A DNA stretch of 64,000 bases from Bog-756 sp963828385 (GTDB taxonomy: Bacteria > Actinomycetota > Acidimicrobiia > Acidimicrobiales > RAAP-2): contig CAWHEF010000002.1 in assembly GCA_963828385.1 (NCBI GenBank), positions 1,922,001-1,986,000 on the forward strand, in the 5' to 3' direction. The translations under genes and the position numbers were made by a program. The stretch's first letter is position 1; each line of letters begins with the position of its first letter. Below, piece after piece: positions 9,083 to 18,542 of this stretch. A model generated the notes under the pieces. That model had not been told where the DNA came from, searched no databases, and saw nothing but the letters and a program-made list of their open reading frames with translations.

Positions 9083-10210
9083 GTGTCCCCCACCCGACGA
9101 CTCCCATCCGTGTCCACTCGCCGTCGGCTGCCGGCGAGGATCCTCGCACTTGCCTGCATCGTGGCCCTGGTCCTCGGCGCGACGAGCTGCTCGTCGTCGG
9201 GTACGTCCACGGGCACATCCACGACCGGCGGTGCCGTTGCCACCGGCGCCCCGCACCCGTCATCCGGCTGTACCAAGCCCCAGACGGGACCGACCAGCGA
9301 CGAACGCCAGGACCTGGTGGTCGACGGCACTTCCCGGTGGTATCTCATCACCACCCCGGCCCCGACGATCCCGGCACCCACCGCTCTCGGCTCGTCCCCG
9401 CGAGCCGGGGGCGCTCGGTCGATCCCCCGGCCTCTGGTGCTCGACTTCCACGGCCTCGATGAAGGCGCGAGCCTGCACTCGATGACGAGCCGGTTCGGAG
9501 ACCTCGGGCAGAAGGACGGCTTCGTCGCCGTGTTTCCCGAGGGGACGGGCAACCCGATCCAATGGGACACGGGGGGACCCCGTGGGGACAACCCCGATCT
9601 CGCCTATGTCACCGCCCTTCTGAACCAGGTGGAGTCCACGGCCTGTATCGACACCTCTCGCGTCTACGCCAGCGGATTCTCAGACGGATCCTTCATGGTC
9701 TCCCTCCTTGCCTGCACGATGGCTCAACGATTCGCTGCCGTCGCCACCGTGTCGGGGCTCCAGCTGCCGCGTCCGTGCCGCCCCGGTCGTCGGGTTCCGA
9801 TCATCGCCTTCCACGGCACCGCCGACCCGATCCTCTACTTCAACGGAGGGATCGGCACCGGCACCCTCAACCGGGCTCTGGGGCAGGGTGGAGCGGCGGC
9901 GTCGAGCCCGACGACGATCCCCAAGGCCAACCTCCACGGATCGGGCTATCCGGCCACCGTGCGGGCATGGGCGGTCAAGGACGGCTGCGACCCGAACGCC
10001 ACCGACACAAGGATCTCGAGCCAGGTCATCCGGAGGACCTACCGGTGCCCGCCCGGCGCCGGTGTGGAGTTCTACATCGTCCTCGGGGGCGGCCATGCCT
10101 GGCCCGGCAGCGCCTTCAGCCGATCGATCAGCTCGCTCACCGGGTTCACCACGTTCCAGATCAACGCCACCGATGAGATCTGGGCGTTCTTCGAACGGTT
10201 CCGTCTCTAG
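9083..10210 (+). CDS. Lipoprotein alpha/beta-hydrolase of the PHB depolymerase/LpqC esterase type
   Basis: 375 residues with an N-terminal basic and hydrophobic signal and lipobox LGATSC, then a Ser/Thr/Gly linker. The fold starts at PLVLDFHGLDEGA. The nucleophile elbow is GFSDGSF (GxSxG), the acid is probably in FHGTADPI, and the His is in GGGHAWPGS. LpqC-like proteins are exported esterases acting on hydroxyalkanoates or feruloyl-type esters. The start is GTG at 9083. The stop codon lies inside a 20-bp tandem duplication. Confidence 0.85.
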   Translation: MSPTRRLPSVSTRRRLPARILALACIVALVLGATSCSSSGTSTGTSTTGGAVATGAPHPSSGCTKPQTGPTSDERQDLVVDGTSRWYLITTPAPTIPAPTALGSSPRAGGARSIPRPLVLDFHGLDEGASLHSMTSRFGDLGQKDGFVAVFPEGTGNPIQWDTGGPRGDNPDLAYVTALLNQVESTACIDTSRVYASGFSDGSFMVSLLACTMAQRFAAVATVSGLQLPRPCRPGRRVPIIAFHGTADPILYFNGGIGTGTLNRALGQGGAAASSPTTIPKANLHGSGYPATVRAWAVKDGCDPNATDTRISSQVIRRTYRCPPGAGVEFYIVLGGGHAWPGSAFSRSISSLTGFTTFQINATDEIWAFFERFRL

Positions 10211-10244
10211 ACGTCTCAGTCGTCCTCTAGATGTCTCAGTCGTC
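10205..10244. repeat. 20-bp tandem duplication
   Basis: ctctagacgtctcagtcgtc (10205-10224) is followed directly by a copy with one mismatch (10225-10244). The first copy contains the stop codon of the esterase gene, so the duplication leaves the protein unchanged. Confidence 0.9.
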
Positions 10245-10336
10245 GGAGCCGCCCGGACCACACGGGACGGAAGCTGCAGCTGCCGGGACGCCGTGCCCCA
10301 TGACTCGATCAGGGAATTCCTCCCGGATAGCGTGAA

Positions 10337-11577
10337 GTGATGGCGCGTCGGGCCCGGGGACGGCGTTTCCACGTCTGGCTCGTCGTCATGCTGCTGGTGG
10401 TGGTCGTCGTGGCCGGCGGAGTGGCAGCCCAGCTCGTCCGACCGGTCCCGAGACCCGCACCGGAGGTGGCGATCCCGGCGTCTCTCGAGCGGGTGCCCGA
10501 CCCGCCCGGTGGCCCGCTGCCTTGGCCTTCGGTAGGGGCGGCGGCCATCACGGTACCGGGCGTCGTCACGTTCCCGCCGGTCGGGACGACGGCCGCTGTG
10601 CCCATAGCCAGCATCACCAAGGTGATGACCACCCTCGTTCTGCTGCACGATCACCCGCTGGCGCCGGGTGGTCCGGGGCCGGCCATTCCGTGACCGATGC
10701 CGATGTCAGCCAGTACCAGGCCGATCAAGCGGTGCGGGACTCGGTCGTCGCCGTCAGCGCCGGGGAGCAGCTCTCCGAATACCAGGCGATCGAGGCGATG
10801 CTCGTCCCTTCTGCCGACAATGTCGCCCAGATGGTGGCGGAGTGGGACGCAGGAACAGAGGCTGCGTTCGTAGCCGAGATGAACGGGATCGCAGGCCAGT
10901 GGGGCTTGACCTCGACCCACTTCGCCGATGCCAGCGGGCTCGACCCGGGCTCGGTGAGCACCGCCTCGGACCTGTTGGTGCTGGGCGAGCGGGCCATGGC
11001 CGATCCGGTCATCAAGAGAGTCGTCGCCCTCTCGTCGGTGACCCTCCCGAACGTGTCCCAGCCCATCCCCACCTACGACTTCGTGCTCGGTGAGGACGGA
11101 ATCGAGGGGATCAAGACGGGGTCGGACACGGCGGCCGGGGGATGCTTCCTGTTCGCCGACCAGGTCGAGGTCCTCGGCCACCCCGAGGTCGCCTACGGTG
11201 CCGTCCTCGGCCAGCAGAGCCCCACCAGCACGCTGGACGCCGTCTTCGGGGTCACCCTCGGCCTGGTCAAGGGGCTCGACCGGGTACTGGGCGGCACCAC
11301 CCTCGTGACGAGGGGGCAGCAGGTGGGCACGGTGAAGGCGGCATGGGGCGAGAGCGTCCCTGTGTTGGCCGGTCGGACGGTCACCGTCATCGCCGCACCG
11401 GGTGCGACGGTCGACACGAGCGCGCACCTCCTCCGGATGACCGGGGAGGTCGTCCCGGCCGGCACGCCGGTGGGAACGCTCACGGTCCACGAGGGAGGCC
11501 TCGACGCCATGGTGCCGCTCACCACGGCCACGGCCATGGCCGGTCCTCCGACCAGCTGGCGCCTCATGCACTTCTGA
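10337..11577 (+). pseudogene. D-alanyl-D-alanine carboxypeptidase (DacA/PBP5-like), split by a frameshift
   Basis: The first frame (10337-10693) gives an N-terminal membrane anchor near residues 11-33 and the serine motif ASITK (Ser about 92, Lys about 95), then stops. The second frame, from about 10690 to 11577, carries the SxN-type motif PSADN, the KTG motif GIKTGSDTAAGG and a C-terminal beta-domain. Restoring one base at about 10687-10692 would join the pieces as ITVTDADVSQYQ. An intact protein of this family trims peptidoglycan stem peptides outside the membrane. As written, each half lacks essential residues. Consensus error and true mutation are both possible. Confidence 0.82.
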
Positions 11578-11642
11578 TCGTGGCCGCTGGTCCAGTCACG
11601 TGGACGACGCCCGCCCGCTCCGCGCCCGCCTGTCCGACAGCC

Positions 11643-14042
11643 CTAGCCGCCCGCCGCCGGCGGGGCAGCAGCATTGATACCGATGTGGGTGAGCACGACC
11701 AGCCGCCGTGAGGTCTGGGGTGAGGGAGAGGTCGTCAACGTGAGGAGGTTGGTCCCCTCGTCGACATGGATGGTCGCCACGTCGACGTCCCCCGTGCGGA
11801 TGGCGGCCGAGGTCCCCCCGGGCCCGGCGACGGAGAGGAGAGCTTGGGGCACGGTCTGCGCCAGGTCGAAGCGGAGCTGGACAGTACGGGGGCCGTCACT
11901 GAACAGGTACAGGGTGCCCCGGGGGCCGAGGAGCGCGTAGTCGCCCAGGCCGGCGAGGTTCCAGCCGCCGCCTGGGAGCACCGTGGCTCCGGGCACCGAC
12001 GAGCCGAATGCGACGACCGGCCCATGAACGCTGCGGGCATGGTCGGCGACCAGCGAGACGGCGAGGTCCTCCTGTTGGACGTTGACCGTTCCGTTCATGG
12101 GTGTGACGTAGTGGGGGCCCTGCTGTGTGATGGAGGCGCAGGGACGGCTGTGAGCCTCGAGCGAACGGGTGGGATTGTGTACGTCCACTTCGGTGAGCTG
12201 ACCCTTCCACCCGTCCTGGTCGAGGGCCGCCCACAGCGGGTACTCGAGCAGGACCCAGTTCCCGAGCGCCGCCCGGGTGCACGACGACTGGGCGACCACG
12301 TTCGTGATGGTCCGGTAGGCGGCCGCCTCCTGGGGTCCGGTGTCGGCCTTGAGATAGGTCGGGAAATAGGCCACGAGCGAGGAGGAGGGAGGAACGGCTG
12401 GCGGGACCAGGGGCCTCGTCGCGCTGTCGAGAAGCTGGGGGAGGCAGGCGATGAGAAGCGCCGCCATCACGAGGCGCCCGACCCACCGCCGGAACCGCGC
12501 CAGCGCGATGGCGATCACCGCCGACCACGCCACCAGCAGGGGCAACGAGTAGCGGACCACGTACGGGCTCCAACGTGCGAAGCCGTTGAAGACCAGGTAA
12601 CCCACGACGAGGCCGGCCGCCAGAGCCAGGACCGGGATGAGTGCCCTCCTCCCTTTCCATACGCCGACGACGAGGACGACGACGGCCGCCACCATCAACA
12701 GGACGAGCCACGGATTCGCTCCGTAGTCCTCCAGGCGGTTGAACCCCGAATAGTCGGTGACGACGAACGGGTCGAAGTTGCGGACCAGCGTGTAGCGACC
12801 GTCGTTCTGGGCGATCCCGAACACGTTGTAGATCGGGTGGAGCACCCCGAGCGCGATGCGGCTGACGTAGGTACTGATGCCGGCGGCGCCGTCCCCGATG
12901 TCGAAGTTGAGCGCGGTGGTGCGGACTATGTTCGCCGCCATCGCCGCCGGGTTGTAGCCGGCGATGATGGTGGCTTTCGTGGTGGGACCGGACACCGAGC
13001 CGAACACCGAGCCGAACAGGTTCTCGTTCTGGACCAGGAACGGGACACAGACAACGGCCACCCCGCCGATGAGCAGCGCGAGCCGGGCGGTCGTGTCCCC
13101 TATGAAGTCTCCCCACCCTCGCGCCCTCCACCTCCTGAACCCGGCCACGGCGAGCAGGGCCAACACCGGGGGTCCGATCAGCGCCGGGGTGGTTCCCTTG
13201 GTCATGTAGGTGAGCCCTGCAGCGACGCCTACCACCACCGACCGCTGGATCCACCCCTGACCCCCGGTGAAGCCGGCCACGACCACGAGCAGGCAGAGGC
13301 TGGTGGCGGCGGCCACATAGTCGTTCTCGGTGCTGGTGGCGACCAGGATGCCTGTCGGAATGGTGGCACACACGACGGCGGCGGTGATCTGGACACGCCG
13401 CCGTGCGCCGAGGAGCCGGGCGAGCTCGGTGACCCCGATGATGCAGACCGCCGACGCCAGGAGCTGGGCGGCGGCGTCGTAGCGGTCGGTACCAGCCAGG
13501 AGGTGGAGCTGGGCCAGGTTGTACTCGGCCAGCGGAGAGAGCTCGACCTGGGCCAGGTAGTGGGTGGCGAAGGGGGCGATGGTCCTGTCCTGGATCCAGT
13601 GCTCCACGCGCGCCAGGTGGTAGACCATCGAGTCGGTGTTGTTGGGCCGATAGAGAGCGCCCACAGCCACGAGCACGGCGGTGATCGCTACGGGGACGGC
13701 GGCCCAGATCCGGTCCTCCGTGTCGAGCTTGCCCAGGTGGGCGCGAATGCTTCCCCAACGGGCACCGGGTGTCGCCAGGCGACGAGCGAAGGCGACGAGG
13801 GGTCGTCGGGCAACGACGGTGAGGACGACGACGACGGACGCCCAGATGGCTTCGTCGACTCCGGCGGTGAAGTGATGACCCACACTGCTCAGCTCGGCGA
13901 GCAGCAAGAGGATCAGCTGGAAGGCCACGTAGGCGATCACGAGGCAACCCCGCAGCGAGAGCCTGGCAAAGCCGAGCCATCGCCGGTAATGGGCGGCGAG
14001 CACCCAGCACAGGCCGAAGGCGGCGAGCGGCAAGACCAACAT
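11643..14042 (-). CDS. Large polytopic membrane protein, GT-C glycosyltransferase-like
   Basis: 799 residues with about 12 or more hydrophobic segments in the N-terminal two thirds and a C-terminal extracytoplasmic domain. The loop after an early helix, NNTDSMVYHLARVEHW, resembles the acidic first loop of GT-C enzymes (PMT/ArnT type), with acidic residues for metal or lipid-phosphate sugar donor binding. HYLAQVELSPLAEYNLAQLHLL follows. Predicted role: transfer of a sugar from a polyprenyl-phosphate donor to an envelope acceptor. The exact family and substrate are not recognised. It converges on the carboxypeptidase gene; both are envelope functions. Confidence 0.7.
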   Translation of the reverse strand: MLVLPLAAFGLCWVLAAHYRRWLGFARLSLRGCLVIAYVAFQLILLLLAELSSVGHHFTAGVDEAIWASVVVVLTVVARRPLVAFARRLATPGARWGSIRAHLGKLDTEDRIWAAVPVAITAVLVAVGALYRPNNTDSMVYHLARVEHWIQDRTIAPFATHYLAQVELSPLAEYNLAQLHLLAGTDRYDAAAQLLASAVCIIGVTELARLLGARRRVQITAAVVCATIPTGILVATSTENDYVAAATSLCLLVVVAGFTGGQGWIQRSVVVGVAAGLTYMTKGTTPALIGPPVLALLAVAGFRRWRARGWGDFIGDTTARLALLIGGVAVVCVPFLVQNENLFGSVFGSVSGPTTKATIIAGYNPAAMAANIVRTTALNFDIGDGAAGISTYVSRIALGVLHPIYNVFGIAQNDGRYTLVRNFDPFVVTDYSGFNRLEDYGANPWLVLLMVAAVVVLVVGVWKGRRALIPVLALAAGLVVGYLVFNGFARWSPYVVRYSLPLLVAWSAVIAIALARFRRWVGRLVMAALLIACLPQLLDSATRPLVPPAVPPSSSLVAYFPTYLKADTGPQEAAAYRTITNVVAQSSCTRAALGNWVLLEYPLWAALDQDGWKGQLTEVDVHNPTRSLEAHSRPCASITQQGPHYVTPMNGTVNVQQEDLAVSLVADHARSVHGPVVAFGSSVPGATVLPGGGWNLAGLGDYALLGPRGTLYLFSDGPRTVQLRFDLAQTVPQALLSVAGPGGTSAAIRTGDVDVATIHVDEGTNLLTLTTSPSPQTSRRLVVLTHIGINAAAPPAAGG

Positions 14043-14362
14043 CAGCCGAATCCGCCCCCCGGTCCGTTCACTGGACGGCGTCCTCCCAGGTCGTCTGACC
14101 CAAGTGATCTGCTATGCCCGTCAAGGGGGCTCCTCGCTCAGGCCGTCATACGCGGCCGCTCCAAGCGTCGCCACCGTACCCGAACGGTCTGCTCGGTGTC
14201 TGATGTCGCCTCCGGACTTCGGGCTCAGTTGCGGACCCCCCGGCCGCCCGTAGACTCGGCATCCGTCAGCGGTGTCCGGTCGTAATCCCGCTCAGTACAG
14301 TCTTCACGGCGGGGATGACCCCCCATTCATCAAAGCATCGGGAGCAAGGAAGACAAACGGGT
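14043..14362. other. Intergenic region
   Basis: About 320 bases between the membrane glycosyltransferase and the DUF1801 gene, divergent. An AAGGAAG ribosome-binding site ends ten bases before the ATG at 14363. No gene or clear repeat was seen. Confidence 0.5.
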
Positions 14363-14752
14363 ATGAAGAGCGGGTCGCAAAAGAGCGAGTCTCCTTCTCA
14401 GCTGATCGACGCGAGGATCGAGGAGCTAGGTGACTGGCGGGGCCAGACGCTCAGCCGGCTCCGCACCTTGGTCAAGGAAGCCGACCCCGACGTGGTCGAG
14501 GAGTGGAAGTGGAGAGGGGTTCCGGTGTGGTCGCACGACGGAATCATCTGCACCGGCGAGACTTATAAGAACATCGTGAAGATGACCTTTGCCAAAGGGG
14601 CGGCTCTCAAGGATCCTTCGGGCCTCTTCAACTCCAGTCTGGACGGGAACACAAGGCGTGCCATCGACTTCCATGAGGGCGAGAAGATAGACGAGAAGGC
14701 GTTGAAGACTCTCGTACGCGCCGCCGTGACCCTGAACAGGTCCAAGGCCTAG
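14363..14752 (+). CDS. DUF1801 domain protein
   Basis: About 129 residues of the DUF1801/YdhG-like fold: IDARIEELGDWRGQTL, LVKEADPDVVEEWKWRGVPVW, and GETYKNIVKMTFAKGAAL with the family FAKGA motif. The length is normal for the family. Members are small cytoplasmic proteins of uncertain function, often annotated only as DUF1801. The start at 14363 was chosen for the AAGGAAG site upstream; a start at 14315 would add 16 low-complexity residues. Confidence 0.85.
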   Translation: MKSGSQKSESPSQLIDARIEELGDWRGQTLSRLRTLVKEADPDVVEEWKWRGVPVWSHDGIICTGETYKNIVKMTFAKGAALKDPSGLFNSSLDGNTRRAIDFHEGEKIDEKALKTLVRAAVTLNRSKA

Positions 14753-14835
14753 CGCTAATCCACCGCTCGGCCCACTCCCGAAGCAGGGGCCGTCACCAGC
14801 GGCTGCGCAGGTGAGCCGCTGATCGAGCCGGCTAG

Positions 14836-15030
14836 ATGAACCTCGACGTCGTGCTGATCGGGCTCACCATCGCCCTGCAGCCCGTGCCCTCACCACCTTC
14901 ATCACCGTTCTCGGCGCCGTGCGAGGAGTGATGGAAGGCGCAGCCCTCGCGTGCACGATCGCTGTTGGCATGGCGCTCCTTGGCGCCGCCGAACGGCAGC
15001 GGCGGCGTATGGAGCGACCGAAGAAGCCAG
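14836..15030 (+). pseudogene. Remnant of a GAP/Sap-family (PF11139-like) membrane protein
   Basis: ATG at 14836 opens MNLDVVLIGLTIALQPVP, the usual first helix of this small-transporter family. After a one-base loss near 14890 the second frame continues TTFITVLGAVRGVMEGAALA. Intact members are about 220 residues with six helices. Only about 60 residues are left here and the sequence then becomes unrelated. This is a truncated, frameshifted relic beside the DUF1501 gene. Confidence 0.55.
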
Positions 15031-15070
15031 CGTGCAGGCGATGGTGCTTCCGGATGGGAGGCGTCGGAGG

Positions 15071-16465
15071 TCAGATGAGCGGGAGCATCGGGTACGAGCC
15101 GTCGAGGATGCGACGGGAACCGAACCCGAGGACCGCCTCCAGCGCAGTCGCATACAGCGACCGGAAATCCGTGGTGAACACGACGTTGCCGTCGGAGAGC
15201 TTGGTCAAACTGGGCGGTCGCCCGTAGAAGCCTCCCTTTATGCCGGGGCCGGTCACGAGAGCCACGTTCGCCCATCCATGGTCGGTGCCGGCACTGGCAT
15301 TTGCCTCCATTCGCCGCCCGAACTCGGTATAGATGAGGACGACCGTGCCTCGGCCTCGCGGCGAGGAGCCGACCGTGTCCACGAAGGACGAGACTGCCGT
15401 ATCGACCTCGCCGAGCAGGGTCTTCTGGGTCGCTGCTTGGTCGCTGTGGGTGTCGAACCCACCGAGCTCGACGCTATAGACGTCCGTCGTCGCTCCTCCC
15501 AGGATCAGGTTGGCGACCGTACTGAGCTGGACAGCGAGGACGCCGCCTCCGGTCTGCCCCCCGCCGCCGTCGGCGGCAGCGAGTGATCCCTCCGAAGCTC
15601 CGGCGCCCTTGGCCGACTTCGTCATGGGAGACGTCGAAGCACGATCGAGGATCGGGCCCAGCTCTCGATCGGCGGCGAGCAGGGACGCGTTCGACTGCGC
15701 CACCTTGCCGAGCAGCTCGGCCTCCCCGGGGGAAATGCCGGTCAGGGCGCGATACAGAGGAGTGCTGTCATCCCCTCCCGGTAGCCGGATCGGGCCGGTA
15801 GGCACGGTCGCTCCCTGAACGGACTCTCCGCTCAGCACGATCGGCATGGTCGGCCCGATGCCGAGAGCCCGCAGGGGGTTCGACGACGAGGCATCGAGCC
15901 ACCTCCCAATCCATCCAGTGCTCCCCACCGACGAGGTGGAACCGCTCTGCCAGATGTCCATCGACTCGAAGTGGCTGTAGTTCGGGTCGGGGAAGCCGAC
16001 TCCATGGACGATGGCGAGACGGTTGGCATCCCACTGCTTTTTCATCCCCGGCAATGACGGGTGGAGGCCGAACCCGTCGGCCAGCGGGAGGACCGACGAA
16101 CGATCGAGGGCGAGCGGCCCGCGGGCGGAGGCGTAGGCCGGGTCCCCCACCGGCACGACCGTGTTCAGACCGTCGTTCCCCCCATAGAGCGTGACGAGCA
16201 CGAGCTTGCTGCCGGCAGTCGACTCGGTGCCGCCGCCGCCGAACAGCGCGTCCCATGCCCGAGGTCCGAACACGGCGGCCAACGCTGCTGCGGTGCCTGC
16301 GCCACCGGCCAAGGCGAGGAACCGACGCCGGTCGATGCTCGAGCCCTTCCGGATATCGGCCTGGTGATGCTCCCCCGGCGATGGATCCGCTTCGGCTCCC
16401 TCGGTCGGCCACGGCTCAGTCACAGGGTCGGTCCGGTGCGGGAAGGGTTCGGATGGTGCGTCCAT
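15071..16465 (-). CDS. DUF1501 family protein, Tat-exported
   Basis: 464 residues. A twin-arginine signal (DRRRFLALAGG near residues 45-55) precedes a hydrophobic stretch, so export in folded form is predicted. The core shows LVLVTLYGGNDGLNTVVPV, HFESMDIWQSG, FDTHSDQ and TEFGRRMEANASAGTDHGW. These are the conserved metal-site-like regions of DUF1501, which is related to the alkaline phosphatase/sulfatase fold. The gene lies seven bases after the DUF1800 stop; this pairing is very common and suggests a joint, still undefined, exported function. Confidence 0.92.
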   Translation of the reverse strand: MDAPSEPFPHRTDPVTEPWPTEGAEADPSPGEHHQADIRKGSSIDRRRFLALAGGAGTAAALAAVFGPRAWDALFGGGGTESTAGSKLVLVTLYGGNDGLNTVVPVGDPAYASARGPLALDRSSVLPLADGFGLHPSLPGMKKQWDANRLAIVHGVGFPDPNYSHFESMDIWQSGSTSSVGSTGWIGRWLDASSSNPLRALGIGPTMPIVLSGESVQGATVPTGPIRLPGGDDSTPLYRALTGISPGEAELLGKVAQSNASLLAADRELGPILDRASTSPMTKSAKGAGASEGSLAAADGGGGQTGGGVLAVQLSTVANLILGGATTDVYSVELGGFDTHSDQAATQKTLLGEVDTAVSSFVDTVGSSPRGRGTVVLIYTEFGRRMEANASAGTDHGWANVALVTGPGIKGGFYGRPPSLTKLSDGNVVFTTDFRSLYATALEAVLGFGSRRILDGSYPMLPLI

Positions 16466-16472
16466 GGTTGCC

Positions 16473-17840
16473 TCAGTTGCTCACGTACTCGGGGGACACA
16501 AGGGCCAGCGTCACCAGTTCTGTCGGATCGCCTCCGGCTTTCGAGAGGGCGGCCGCCGTGGTCGTCGACCATCCGGAGACGGAGAGGAGCTGCGCCACGG
16601 CGTCGGATCTGGCCGACGGGGCCTCGTCGGCGACCGTGGAGAGGTCTGCGCTCGCCGCGAGGCGGGCGGCGAAGTCCCATCGGGCGAGCGCCGCCGCGGT
16701 CGAGAGCCAGTACTCGTTCTGGGGCCAGCCACCGACACTCGGCGGATCGAAGAGCTCCTGACCAAGATCGGCCAGCGAGACCTGGGTCGCGGTCGACCGC
16801 CGCAGGTGCGGTCCGGACGACGACGGAGGAGCGCCGGACGGAGCCGGAGACACGGCCGGCGTCAGCGGAACGCCGAGGGCGCGATGGGCGCCGATCACGT
16901 ACTCGGTGGGCTGTTTGATCAGTCCGGTCGCGGCTTGGGGAGTCAGGAAATTCGGATGGTTGAAGATGGCGGCGAGCAGGTTGGTGATGTTGCGGTCGGC
17001 TGCATAGGCGGGCTGAAGGTCCTTCACCACCGGGTCGTCGACGGCCACCGGGTAGGCGAGGTGACTCCAGAATTGGGCGGGAATGAACCGGCTCGAAGCG
17101 TCGCTGTGTGTGACCAGGTCGATGACCTGGCTGCCGGAGTTAAGGCCGGGCGTACCGAGCACGGTCTGCGGGTTCGAGAGATGCTGGCGCTCGTTGATGA
17201 CGAGCGAGCCTGTGGACCGGTCGAGGCGCCAGCCGGTGAAGCACGACGCCGACGCCCGGACGTCGTTCTCAGTGTAGGTGCCGATCCCCATGGTGAACCG
17301 CTCCATGAGCTCACGGGAGAAGTTCTCGTTGGGATTGCTCGCTCGGTCCGTGCCGGCGTCCAGCCAGATGAGCATGGCCGGGCTGGCCGCCACCGTCTGG
17401 GTCAGCGTGGTGAAGTCGCCGTTCCCGTAGGTGCGGAAGAGCTGGTTCTGGGCGTACATGTAGAGGGCGTACCGGACCTTCGAGATCGCAGTCGGGAACT
17501 GTCCGTGGAGGAGGAAGGTGAGCTTCTCGTGCAGCGGATTGGAGGTGGCGGTCATCCGGCCGAGCCACCAGTCGACGAGCTGGGCCCGTTCGTAGGCGAG
17601 CTGGCGAGAGAGCGCCTTGCGGGCCGTGGGATCCTTCTTCAGGGAACCGAGGTCGGCCGGAGGCGCAGTGAGCGTCGGGACCGGGACGGCATCACCTCCG
17701 GGATCGGGCGCCGAGAGCCCTGCGATCAACCGGGCGACCGTGGGACCGTAACCGGCCGCGGTAGCGGCAGCCACCTCACCGGCGGTCCCCCCGAAGCCGG
17801 CTCGACGCAGCAGGTGAGCAGCGCTCTGGGTGTCGTCCAT
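16473..17840 (-). CDS. DUF1800 family protein
   Basis: 455 residues. The N-terminal AAHLLRRAGFGG motif and the central TFLLHGQFPTAISKV and NPNENFSRELMERFTMG blocks are family hallmarks. No convincing signal peptide is seen. It forms a two-gene operon with the DUF1501 gene downstream. A degraded copy of its first ~200 bases lies at 30540-30745. The biochemical role of the family is unknown. Confidence 0.92.
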   Translation of the reverse strand: MDDTQSAAHLLRRAGFGGTAGEVAAATAAGYGPTVARLIAGLSAPDPGGDAVPVPTLTAPPADLGSLKKDPTARKALSRQLAYERAQLVDWWLGRMTATSNPLHEKLTFLLHGQFPTAISKVRYALYMYAQNQLFRTYGNGDFTTLTQTVAASPAMLIWLDAGTDRASNPNENFSRELMERFTMGIGTYTENDVRASASCFTGWRLDRSTGSLVINERQHLSNPQTVLGTPGLNSGSQVIDLVTHSDASSRFIPAQFWSHLAYPVAVDDPVVKDLQPAYAADRNITNLLAAIFNHPNFLTPQAATGLIKQPTEYVIGAHRALGVPLTPAVSPAPSGAPPSSSGPHLRRSTATQVSLADLGQELFDPPSVGGWPQNEYWLSTAAALARWDFAARLAASADLSTVADEAPSARSDAVAQLLSVSGWSTTTAAALSKAGGDPTELVTLALVSPEYVSN

Positions 17841-17886
17841 GTCGTCTCGTTCTGTCCCGGCTTGCCAGTCTGTCTTTTCGAATCGA

Positions 17887-17924
17887 GTAGGGGCGGCCCC
17901 CTCGTTCTGGCGGGCCGTCCCTAC
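17887..17924. promoter_or_regulatory. Strong inverted repeat upstream of the DUF1800-DUF1501 operon
   Basis: Arms 17887-17899 and 17912-17924 pair over 13 positions with one mismatch (gtaggggcggccc against gggccgtccctac), with a 12-base loop. It sits 47 bases upstream of the DUF1800 start. It could be an operator, an RNA hairpin in the leader, or a terminator of something upstream; there is no T-tract. Confidence 0.6.
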
Positions 17925-18334
17925 TTCCGAACGGTAGGAAAGCCGGATGACCTGGCGATCATCGAACTGTGAAGAGAATGTGATGGCGGTCGCCCTTCAG
18001 TTGAGTCCGGACCCACCTGCTCTCGCCAAACGACCAGGTGTCGGCAGACGGAGATCTCCTCCCTCAGCCTCGAATCCCGAGGTCCGGTCAACCTCCCCCA
18101 GATTCCGTCATTGCGAGGCGGGCGTTTGCCTTCGATTGGCGAAGACCGCCCCATTCGATCGTGCGCATCTGTCCGGGTCGACGAGGGCCGCAGTGGATGA
18201 TCGCCGCGCAGTGGAGTTGTCTCGATCGCCACCGCCAGTCCGATCAACCGGGCGGGGTGGTCCACCTGCCGGACCGACCGAAGACGGAATTTGAAGATGA
18301 AGGATGCGACGAGATTGCTATGAGAACGTGGCGG
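17925..18334. other. Intergenic region without a recognisable gene
   Basis: About 410 bases between the hairpin and the promoter of the molybdopterin oxidoreductase gene. Short frames exist in several phases but none has a recognisable product or a good ribosome-binding site. Confidence 0.5.
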
Positions 18335-18362
18335 TTGACTTCCAGGCTGGCGATGGTACCGT
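18335..18362 (+). promoter_or_regulatory. Candidate sigma70-type promoter
   Basis: TTGACT (18335-18340), a 16-base spacer and TACCGT (18357-18362), upstream of the oxidoreductase gene. It resembles the TTGACG/TACCAT pair in front of the ABC exporter at 37874. Moderate match, no experimental support. Confidence 0.4.
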
Positions 18363-18542
18363 GAAAATCACCTTCGACAGTGAGGGCTGAGTGGGCGCCG
18401 AGCGCTTCAGACCGTCCAGGTGGGCGAAACCAATGCCTGTACCGCCACCGTTCGATTGCCCGGGCCAAAACTTTCCGATTCGGGCTGCACCGCACCTGGG
18501 CGTCGACGAACTCGATCACCCCGACACCGACTGGACGCGACG

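Noticed and set aside
7409..9256. 615-codon minus-strand frame over the MFS gene
   Set aside because: Low-complexity His/Arg/Glu product, antisense to a well-conserved transporter.
12990..13020. Short tandem repeat (accgagccgaac type) inside the membrane glycosyltransferase gene
   Set aside because: It encodes FGSVFGSV within an otherwise normal loop; minor slippage, no separate function.
11766..14285. 839-codon plus-strand open frame across the membrane glycosyltransferase
   Set aside because: It is the complement of a gene with clear transmembrane helices; the plus-strand product is an Arg/Gly/Asp-rich mixture without domains, as expected from GC-rich antisense.
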